Assembly: GCA_030704615.1 (NCBI GenBank)
Contig: CM060732.1
Location: 47,285,053-47,349,052, forward strand
DNA from: Takakia lepidozioides
Lineage: Eukaryota; Streptophyta; Takakiopsida; Takakiales; Takakiaceae
DNA: 64,000 nt
Direction of reading: 5' to 3'
Notes under the pieces: generated by a model
What the model was told of the DNA's origin: nothing
What the model saw: the letters and a program-made list of their open reading frames with translations, nothing else
Databases searched by the model: none
Program-made: the position numbers and the translations under genes
In this document: piece by piece, positions 56,204 through 64,000 of the stretch
How positions within the stretch are numbered: the first letter of the stretch is position 1
Layout of the letters: each line of letters begins with the position of its first letter

Positions 56204-56885
56204 CGCATCCTAATTAACACACACCACCAACACTGTCATTTCTCAAAAACGGTTGGCAAAAAAACCCTATCCCTCAGCTTCGGGGCTTTCAAAATTGGTA
56301 ACCGAAGGCGGAGCATCCCTATGGTGCTAGAGCCCAAGACAATAAATCCTTCCTCTCGTTCTATCTTTAGGATGCCCACACCATGGAAAAATTTGTTGAG
56401 ACCCAGCGCTTTGCGATTATCAGATTGAACCACATTTTGGGTATGTGAATCCTAATTACACCGTTTATCCTTTTAACCAGACCCACAACCAAAACCGCCA
56501 ATCCAACACCCAGCACCATAAAGAAAAACAAACACCCTAACCCAGTACCATATGAAAAAATAAGTAAAATAAATAAAAACTAAGAAACCCAAAAGGCCCT
56601 AAACCCTAAACCCAGAAAGGCCGGCCGTCGCCTCCTGCGACACCCTCGCGTCGCATTTGACGACGTGTTTTTTTCAATTTTTTATCTGGGGGTTGCACCC
56701 CGCGACGGAAAGCCGTCGGGGGGGGGGGGGGGGTGTTTTTATTTATTTATGGGGCCGAGGGTCGCAAGCAACGACGGCCGGCCGTCGTAAATATCATTTT
56801 TACATTTCAAAAAAAAGGCGGGGCGCAGGCGTGCGACGGCCGGGCGTCGCACGTAGGCGCCGCGCCTTTTTTTTTTCCCTAAGTG

Positions 56886-57299
56886 CTTGAATAATCTCTT
56901 TCCCCTCCCGTTTTCGTTTGTTCTTTGGGAGAGAGGTAGTTCAGAGAGTGGGGTTTAGGGTGGAGGAGAAACGCACCTGCTGCTGAGCCCGAGGTGGTCG
57001 CAAGCCCCAAGGAGTTTGTCCCAATGCCACTCCAACGCCCAAGGTAAGCACCGCCTCCTCCCTCACTTTCTCTCTTGCTTTCTTGCCCTAAGCACGGGCT
57101 AATGTCTCTCTCCCCTGTGTGGTAGGAACGCCGCGCAGAGGCGCAACCTAAACGAGCTGAAGAGAGAGAGAGAGCCGTGGTGAGCGGGGGAGAGACGCCC
57201 TGCAGCGGCGGGGACCCGCGCCGTTGGCAGCCGCGACAGCACCACAGAAGCTCGCCGCGCCAGCTCGCTTCAAGCACCAGCAGCAGCAGCAGAGGTACG
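56886..57299. other. GC-rich flank with a possible spliced plus-strand leader
   Basis: The pattern AACGCCCAAG|GTAAGC at about 57040, then GTGTGGTAG|GAACGCC near 57125, and AGCAGAG|GTACGT near 57294 looks like 5' exons of a plus-strand transcript. No downstream coding exon is recognisable because LINE sequence follows at once, so a host gene may have been cut here. Confidence 0.3.
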
Positions 57300-57760
57300 T
57301 CAGGGAAATTGCACTCTCCATTTCCTCTCTGCTTCTGTTTACTGTTCAAAGGTTGTCTTCTTTCCCTGAGTTTAAATTTAGGTCTGGTGCCAAGAGTGGG
57401 ATAGACCCTTGAGCGCATCCATGATGTCCTCCCCCATGTCACAGACTGGAAACAGGTTCAGGGAAGTTTTCTTCCTAACTTCATTTTCACCGGACAATTT
57501 TCTGGTAACAGACATGGCTTTGGACATTACACTCTCTAAATCAGGTTTATCCAGCAAGGTCAAGACTTGCGGGTCCAGATTCAGATCCTTGAGAATCTCT
57601 TCTACTCTCTTCTCCCAGGGCTCACCCTGTTTGGCAGGGCGGTCCTGTTTCCAAGATATAGAGTCGATTAACTTAGGATATCTGATGTTGGACATATGTT
57701 GCCGCTGAACCCACCATCTGACCTTGAATTTATCTCGTCGGGAGCTTAAAAGAGAGCAAC
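57300..57760 (-). pseudogene. LINE ORF2 C-terminal fragment, copy 1
   Basis: The minus frame reads RWWVQRQHMSNIRYPKLIDS, EILKDLNLDPQVLTLLDKPD, NLFPVCDMGEDIMDALKGL, then, shifted, KQKQRGNGECNF. These segments recur in copies at 60770 and 61171-61930. The zinc-binding end is lost where it meets the GC-rich flank. Confidence 0.7.
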
Positions 57761-57989
57761 ACAGAAGAGAGGGAAGATACTTTTGTCATGTCAAGACAAG
57801 GACGAGACCCCTACGGTCGTTGTCAGGAAAAATAAGAATAATAAGACATATCAGCCACTTTTCAGTGGCACCATCCATCAATCATCAAGCTGTAAAATCC
57901 AAAATTACCTCCATGCACAATAATAATCTTCATGACCCAAAGAGTAAGTAAAAATACTGATTGAACACCAATCATAATCAGGATTCAAA

Positions 57990-58960
57990 GGTCTGGGTGG
58001 GATGGTGGGCACTTGGCCACTTGGCCATATTGATGTGTGTGTCCCACACAAACCACCATAATCTTTGCCGTCATTGCCAGGTTTATTATCAAGATGAAAG
58101 CCAAGTAAACCACGGCCAAAAAACTGATGTGTGTGTCCCACAAACCATCATAATCTTTGCCATCATTGTAAGGTTAACCAGGGCCTAAAAACTGATGTGT
58201 GTGTCCCACACAAGCCATCATATTCAGCACCTGTATGTTTAACCTAACAGGTTGGAGACAAAGCAAAACATGACCCACGAAGTGATGTGTGTGTCCCACA
58301 TGAACCATCATAATCTTTGCCATTATTGCCATGTATATTAACAAGCTGAAAGCCAAGTAGACCAGGGCCTAAAAACTGATGTGTGTCCCACACAAGCCAC
58401 CATAATCTTTGCCATCATTGCCATGTTTAATAACAAGTTGAAAGCCAGTTAGACCATGGCCTAAGAATTAATGTGTGTGTCCCACACAAGTCACCATCTT
58501 CTCAGCCATCATTGAAAGGTTTAAACAAGGCCTAAGAACTGATGTGTGTGTCCCACACAAGCCATCACATTCAGCACCTGTATGTTAAACCTCAGAGGCT
58601 GGAGACAAAGCCAAAAAAGGCTACAAGCTGATGTGTGTATCCCACACGAACCACCATGGTCTTTGCCATCATTGCCAGGTTTATTAACAAGCTGAAGCCA
58701 AGTAAGCGAGGGCCTAAAAACTGATGTGTGTGTCCCTCACAAGCCACCATATTCTCAGCCATCATTGCAGGGTTAAACACTGTCCGGGAAGGTACCCAAA
58801 GGGCTGCAGCGGACTATAACTTGCAGCACCTATATGTTTACCCTAACAGACCGGAGGCAAAGTACAGGGCCTAAAAACTGATGTATGTGTCCCACACAAA
58901 CCACCATAACTCAACCACCATTGCAGGGTTTAAACAATGCACGGGAAGGTACCCAAAGGG
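57990..58960. repeat. Minisatellite with TGTGTGTCCCACACA hairpin units
   Basis: About ten irregular units (70-96 bp, last ones longer) repeat ctgatgtgtgtgtcccacac, aagccaccataatctttgcc, atcattgccaggttta and gcctaaaaa. Cores start near 58031, 58122, 58193, 58282, 58378, 58471, 58541, 58630, 58721 and 58881. TGTGTG and CACACA flank TCC, so each unit can form a short hairpin. No coding frame runs through it. Confidence 0.9.
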
Positions 58961-58994
58961 CTGCCGCAAACAATACATTGTAGCGCCTATATGC

Positions 58995-59058
58995 TTAACC
59001 TGACAGGTTGGGGGCAAGGCAAGGCATGGCAAGGCAAGGCGAAGCAAGGCAAGGCAGT
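58995..59058. repeat. (AAGGC)n microsatellite
   Basis: An imperfect pentanucleotide tract (ggcaaggcaaggcatggcaa and on) lies directly right of the minisatellite. Confidence 0.9.
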
Positions 59059-59269
59059 CTTAGCCATCCTTGCAAAACAGGGGCCCTCCACCAATCTGGA
59101 AAGGATTACCCACCACAAGTAGCACTATATTGTCCTTCACAGATGAAACATAGAGGTAGGATCATGAAAAACATAGAGTAGATTAGTTTTTCAGATTTCA
59201 AGATGAATCCACAGCCAGCCACCATCTTCACTCCTCTGTAATCCTCATGGCACCCTGCAGCACTTAGCA

Positions 59270-60300
59270 ATCAGCATATTAAGTGGAAGCCCTCACCTGT
59301 GCCCGTCCCAAAAACAACCACAACGCATTGTGAGTTAGTGAGGATGCACGAGGTGAGTAGCAGGCTTCCACACTTGCTATCGAGGTCAAATACACTTGAA
59401 TCTAAGCACAGAGAATGCCAAAGAAAGCAGGGAAGCAAGACAAACAGAAAAAAAAACCTTTTTTTACTGTTTGGGTGATGGTCGCCATCTCTCCACAAGC
59501 CCAACCGTGCAGGGAGGTCTCCGCCAACACCACAACACTGCTACCTTAACCAAAGCAAAGTCTTGCCAAGCACAAGAAAAAAGAGCTTTGTGTCATAAGG
59601 TAGGGTTTATAAAGAGAGGGAGAGAGAGACTTCCTTGTTTTACCAAGACGCCGCCATTCATCAAAGATCCAGAGGAGGGCTCCTAGGGAAACTTCACAAG
59701 CAGGCAGGTGGTACCTCCGCCATCACTGCCTTTGTTCCCTTGTGCAGCAAAAAAACAGACAGATGAGACAGTGCCTTCATTCACCTCAAAAGAATTGCCG
59801 TCTCCTTAATGAATCCATAGGGGCGGCATTCATAGAGTCTTTAAACAACCCGAGGAGCGGCAACTCAACGTAACTGCAGCTCGAGCACCTTCTCCTCCTC
59901 CATGCCGCCATTGCGCGATCCTTCAACGCAAGAGGCAGAAATAGGGTTGCGCAGGGACCTTACCTTGTCTTGCCACAACAGTCATCCACTGTCCGGATGA
60001 ATTTCATCCAGAATAGCCTTGAACCCGGCGGACAGATTCCAATTTCCATCAAGGTAGGATGAGAAAAATCGGGAAATTACACCAAGGTTCAACACATCAC
60101 AGCTATGGTATAGGCTGGATGAAATCAAGGTAGGCTATACTGAAAAATCGTAGGCAGTAATGAAAAATCAGATACGTGCCAAGGTAAAACGGATGAAACC
60201 AGGATGAAATTCATCCGGTTTTCCCTGCAACCCATATTTTAAGCACAAAAAATATGGAAGTCGGGATAACAATTCCATAGACCCAGGTAAGAAAGGGAGA
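59270..60300. repeat. Dispersed non-coding repeat family, copy 2
   Basis: The head resembles copies 1 and 3: attaagtggaagccctcacc, tgcccgtcccaaaaac, gtgagttagtgaggatgc, gaggtgagtagcaggcttcc, ttgctatcg. The tail from about 59985 is rich in GGATGAAA/TTTCATCC motifs and leads into the GAGA tract near 60296. Confidence 0.65.
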
Positions 60301-60985
60301 GAGAGGGAGAGAGTGAGAGGGAGACATCAGGGGGCCACAAAGAAAAGAAGAGAAGGTTGGGGGGGGGGGATTGATTGAGCAGCTGCTGCTGCTCAGTCAC
60401 TTCCCCCCCCACATTCTTTTTATTTCTTTGTTGCCCCCTCGCTTGGGGAAACAAAAGGGACAGATCCTACCTCTGTCAGGGGCTGACGTTGGTAGTAAGA
60501 CTTACCTTCATATATAGAATTAATCCGGGTTTTCTAGATATCCTCTACAAATCCCTTCACACAAACATCAATCTGTTGTGTGTTAGTTGCCCAAAAACTA
60601 GGCCTCAGAAGGGGCTGGGCTTTTGGCTCAGCCTCGACTTTTTCAAAGTTAGTAAACAGAGGAAAATTCACAATCCCCTTGATAGATTTGAAGAGAGTGT
60701 CTCTTTGGTGAGAGAACCCCGGACAGTGTATCAGAAAATGAATAATGTCTTCAGGTTTCCCACAGACATGGTTGGACACTACAGCCTCTAAGTCAGATTT
60801 ATCCAGCAGGATGAAGACTTGCAGTTCCAGGTCCAGGTCCTTGAGAATCTCTTCTACTGTCTTCTACCAGGACTTAGCCTATTTGACAGGTCGGTGGGCG
60901 GTCCTGTTTCCAAGATATAGAGTCGATTAACTTAGGATATCAGGTGTTGGACATATGCTGCAACTGAACCCACCATCTGACCTTG
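60300..60985 (-). pseudogene. LINE 3' end, copy 2, internally deleted
   Basis: Minus-strand HVCGKPEDIIHFLIHCPGFS and FEKVEAEPKAQPLLRPSF match copy 3, but the segment between the KPDLE-type region and this zinc motif is missing; the joint lies near 60775. A stop-side tail contains a stem-loop (gagcagctgctgctgctcag, 60377-60396) and a CT-rich microsatellite to 60300. Confidence 0.75.
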
Positions 60986-61039
60986 AATTTATCTCGTCGG
61001 GAGCTTAAAAGAGAGCAGCACAGAAGAGAGGGACAGAGG

Positions 61040-61960
61040 GACAGAGAGGGACAGAGAGAGGGAGTGAGAGGAAGACAACAGGGGGCAACAAAGAAAAGAA
61101 AAGAAGGTGGGGGAGGGAGCGACTGAGCAGCTGCTGCTGCTCAGTCACTCCCGCCCCCCCCACATTTTATTTATTTTTGCTTTGTTGCCCCCTCTCTTGG
61201 GGAAACAAAATGGACAGATCCTACCTCTGTCAGGGGCTGACGTTGGTAGTAAGATTTACCTTCATATATAGAATTAATCCGGGTTTTCCAGATATCCTCT
61301 ACAAATCCCTTCACACAAGCATCAATTTGCTGTGTGTGAGATGCCCAAAAATTAGGCCTCAGAAGGGGCTGGGCTTTTGGCTCAGCCTCGATTTTTTCAA
61401 AGTTAGTAAACAGAGGTACATGCACAATTCCCTTGATAGATTTGAAGAGAGCGTCTCTTTGGTGTGAGAACCCCGGACAGTGTATCAGAAAATGAGTACT
61501 GTCTTTAGATTGCCCACACAACGGGCAATTACACTCTCCCTTTCTTCTCTGCTTCTGTTTGCTGTTCAAAGGTAGGCTTCTTGCCTTGAGTTTAAATTTC
61601 AGTCTAGTGCCGAGAGTGGGTAGACCCTTGAGGTCATCCAAGATGTCCTCCCCCATGTCACTGACTGGAAACAAGTTCAGGGAAGTTTTTTGCCTAACTT
61701 CATCTTCATCAGACAATCTCATGGCAACAGACATGGTTGGACACTACAACCTCTAAGTCAGATTTATCCAGCAGGGTGAAGACTTGCGGTTCCAGGTCCA
61801 GGTCCTTGAGAATCTCTTTTAGTATCTTCTACCAGGACTTAGCCTATTTGACAGATCGGTGGGCGGTCCTATTTCCAAGATATGAGTCGATTAACTTAGG
61901 ATATCTGGTGTTGGACATATGCTGTAGCTGACCCCACCATCTGACCTCTCTTATTAATTT
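61040..61960 (-). pseudogene. LINE 3' end, copy 3, with zf-RVT domain
   Basis: The minus frame 61171-61734 encodes SVAMRLSDEDEVRQKTSLNL, CNCPLCGQSKDSTHFLIHCP (the zf-RVT zinc motif, C-P-L-C..H..C), GFSHQRDALFKSIKGIV, EAEPKAQPLLRPNFWA and CVKGFVEDIWKTRINSIYEG, ending in TAA at 61171. Upstream sequence to 61960 is frameshifted. Downstream on the minus strand lie the stem-loop (61123-61157) and a pyrimidine microsatellite (61040-61075). The reverse transcriptase and endonuclease domains are absent, so this is a 5'-truncated copy. Confidence 0.8.
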
Positions 61961-62069
61961 TTTCTACCCCCTCTTTCCCTCTGTGGTTTTTTTTTTTTGT
62001 GAGCAGCACGAAAGAGAGGGAAGATATACATGTCATGTCAAGACATGGACAAGACCGCTAAGGTCATTG

Positions 62070-62819
62070 TCATTGAAAGACAAAACAGCCATTTACAGGG
62101 CACCATCTAACATTCTCTTTCATGTTTACAATCTCATTTGAATACCCCATTACATTTCAGGGTCTCTGAAAAAACAGGGCGAGAGGGTGGGATTCCAGGT
62201 CATTCATATCATGAAAGCACCATAGTACACATCATCATCTCAAGAATCCATTTTAAACTCATTTCAAAAACCAGATTGCAGGTTTGTTTTGAAGATGATG
62301 TTTTAGAACCAGGATATAAGCAAGATTCTTAAAAATGAAGAAGAAACAACAGTGTAGAGCCCCCTTAAGCAGGTATAGGCCTAGAATGGTATTTTAAGGC
62401 CATATAAAGTAGTTCTGCCAAGGTGAAAGAGCAGCTCAGAAACCCCAGTTTGTTATCAAGCCATGAAACCAAAATGATATGAGGGCCTTGAAGAATGTGT
62501 GTTATCTATCAAAGCCTATCCTTTTGATCCATCAGAGTCATACCAAGAGTTCTCATTTCAGAGCCAAGTATCAAGGCAGTCAAAGTAATAACTGCTATTT
62601 TGTATCCTTGTATCCTTCATAGCTAAACTCCTACACATGCAAATGTGGTTGTAAAAAACCATAAACAGGGGTAAGGAGAGAAGCAGATCCTCATTGTAGC
62701 AATCTTGGAGCAGGTCTGAAGCGGCATGGTGGCAGTTTGAAACAGCAGATGGCATCAGCAGCTTAGGCAGCAGCAGTATCCACACTTGCAAGAACAGGAA
62801 CTGCAAGCTTCAAGAAATC
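62070..62819. other. Non-coding, repeat-derived
   Basis: No gene is supported. Left-edge words (gtcatgtcaagacatggac) also occur near 57787, so part of this is an extension of the LINE-associated repeat. Confidence 0.45.
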
Positions 62820-63740
62820 AAGACAAGTGAAGACCCTCACATGTGCCCGTCCCAAAAACCACCACATAGCGATGTGTGTTAGTGAGGATGCAGCAGGTAA
62901 GTGACAGGTCTTCACAATTGCTATCCATGTCAGTGTTGAATTCTAAAGCAAGTACAGATCACAATTCAAGCAATGGTAAACTCAAAAAACCTTGAGTGTT
63001 TGTGGTATGCCCTGCGCCATGGCGTCCAACAGATTGTCTCCAACAGAACGCAATCAGAGTAGAAGCGTTCACAGCTAGAGAGTGGCTCATACACGAAGAG
63101 AGAGCAACAAGTAATCTGTAGATAAATAGGGATAGAGTACTTCCCAACAAGGAGTAAAAGCGCCGCTGCAAAATAAAGAACCATGAGTTCCTGATCAGAG
63201 CAATCACGGCTTTGTCGTCTGCCATAGAAGAATCTGTTTAACCACCACTGCGCATCCCAAGAGCCAGCAATCACGAGTACCATGTAGCAGCAGGGGAGCA
63301 GGTTTATACGGCGCATCATCAAGGTTCACTGAAGCACGAGTTCAGTGCTTGAAGTGTGTCGGCCTGCTTAGGGCAAAACTTCCCGATTTTTCATCCAGGA
63401 TGGATGAAATATCACATTGTACCAAGATAGGCATTTTGTCACTGGATGACATCCCATAGAAATGTATCTTTTAGGGTTATGGTATAGGTTTAGGTTTAAT
63501 AACTGCCATCATTTATGATGGTAGTTTTATTATTCTCTTGGATTTTATAATAGGTAACCATTATTTATGTAGATCATCCAGTTTAGATGAAAAAAATAGA
63601 TGGTAACTCTAGCTTTCTGTATATTAAGTTTCATCATCCAATAAAATAAAATCATCCAGATTTGGATGAAAAAGGCAGGGATGAAAAACTAAATAACCTC
63701 AAAAGGTTAAGGCCAGATGAAATCCAAAGATTTATAGAGG
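62820..63740. repeat. Dispersed non-coding repeat family, copy 3
   Basis: Head: gacaagtgaagaccctcaca, tgcccgtcccaaaaaccacc, tgtgttagtgaggatgcagc, aggtaagtgacaggtcttca, ttgctatcc. Tail: ttttcatccaggatggatga (63390-63410) and further ATCCA/TGGAT motifs to 63715, then the GAGA tract at 63738. Confidence 0.65.
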
Positions 63741-63960
63741 GAGAGGGAGAGAGGGAGAGAGGGAGAGAGAGAGGGAGTGAGAGGGAGAGATCGGGAAACA
63801 AAAAGAAAAAGAGGAAGGTGGGGGGGAGGGAGTGACTGAGTAGCAGCTGCTCAGTCACTCCCCCCTCCCCCCCTCCCACCTTTTTGTTTTTTCTTTGTTG
63901 CCCCCTCTCTCCCTCTGTCTCCCTCTCTACTGGGAATTGGCAGTTTGCTATCAGTGTTGA
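63741..63960. repeat. GAGA tract and 3' stem-loop, copy at right edge
   Basis: A purine microsatellite (gagggagagggagagaggga) is followed by an inverted repeat of 13 bp arms, GGGAGTGACTGAG and CTCAGTCACTCCC, around tagcagctg (63828-63862). The same arrangement occurs in LINE copies 2 and 3, so a further LINE 3' end probably begins here and leaves the window. Confidence 0.75.
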
Positions 63961-64000
63961 CTTCTTGTTTTCTCATCCTCTATCAAGTTTTTTCATCCAT

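Larger units (their letters stand above)
48911..56885. mobile_element. CACTA (En/Spm-like) element 2
   Basis: The left part lacks a CACTA terminus and begins inside the subterminal region (tttgtgaccccaggcctcat), abutting element 1. The right terminus is degenerate: gcgacggccgggcgtcgcac near 56832-56851, then ttttccctaagtg at 56885. Left (49074-49165) and right (56515-56620) subterminal segments are inverted copies of each other (tagggtgtttgtttttcttt versus aagaaaaacaaacaccctaa). It contains, on the minus strand, a proline-rich SET ORF followed by a nearly full-length TNP2 gene. Confidence 0.8.

Overview
This window is nuclear DNA from a plant, most likely a seed-free land plant (moss, liverwort, hornwort or lycophyte grade). 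I infer this from spliceosomal introns of about 75-450 bp, two LEA_1-type genes, an F-box/kelch-like gene, a PORR-domain gene fragment, plant CACTA, Mutator, Ty1/copia, Ty3/gypsy and LINE elements, and a Penelope-like reverse transcriptase. No bacterial operon structure, rRNA or intact tRNA gene was seen. The species cannot be fixed from the sequence alone.

Layout. 1-3549 is a satellite array of about 116-117 bp monomers, each with a near-perfect hairpin. 3569-4090 holds an acidic ORF of unknown role (minus). 4884-8452 is a decayed Mutator-like (MULE) transposase gene with a SWIM zinc finger. 8771-8832 carries nested palindromes at the truncated 5' edge of a multi-exon gene (8885-11454) that encodes a permuted (class beta) N4/N6-type DNA methyltransferase domain. 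11820-12055 has two tRNA-like SINE candidates. 12591-15552 is a Ty3/gypsy remnant with its 3' LTR and part of a second LTR.

17821-35806 is the most gene-like part. It holds a membrane-anchored unknown protein (17821-18645), an exon-bearing local duplication, a C-terminally anchored unknown protein (20756-21457), a two-exon LEA_1 gene (23130-23928), a minus-strand copia element (25082-29936), a minus-strand proline-rich exon, an F-box/kelch-like gene (32066-33574, minus) and a second LEA_1-like gene (34363-35806). 36427-37810 is a non-LTR retrotransposon tail and 38383-38881 a PORR-domain exon.

39143-56885 holds two related CACTA (En/Spm) elements, back to back and in the same orientation. 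Both carry minus-strand TNP2 transposase sequence with shared inactivating stops, and both carry SET-domain-like sequence. In the right-hand element this is a proline-rich plus SET ORF. In the left-hand element it is a 170 bp fragment inside a TNP2 intron on the opposite strand. The left element also contains a Penelope-like reverse transcriptase, an unrecognised two-exon ORF and an intact-looking three-exon second transposon gene. 56886-64000 is repeat-rich: three truncated LINE 3' ends with a conserved 3' hairpin, a minisatellite built on a TGTGTGTCCCACACA hairpin, and three diverged copies of a non-coding repeat family.

Most elements are dead. Several catalytic Asp/Glu codons are changed by G-to-A transitions, as expected from decay of methylated cytosine. 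The two observations most worth pursuing are the SET-domain cargo in the CACTA pair and the eukaryotic N4/N6-type DNA methyltransferase gene.
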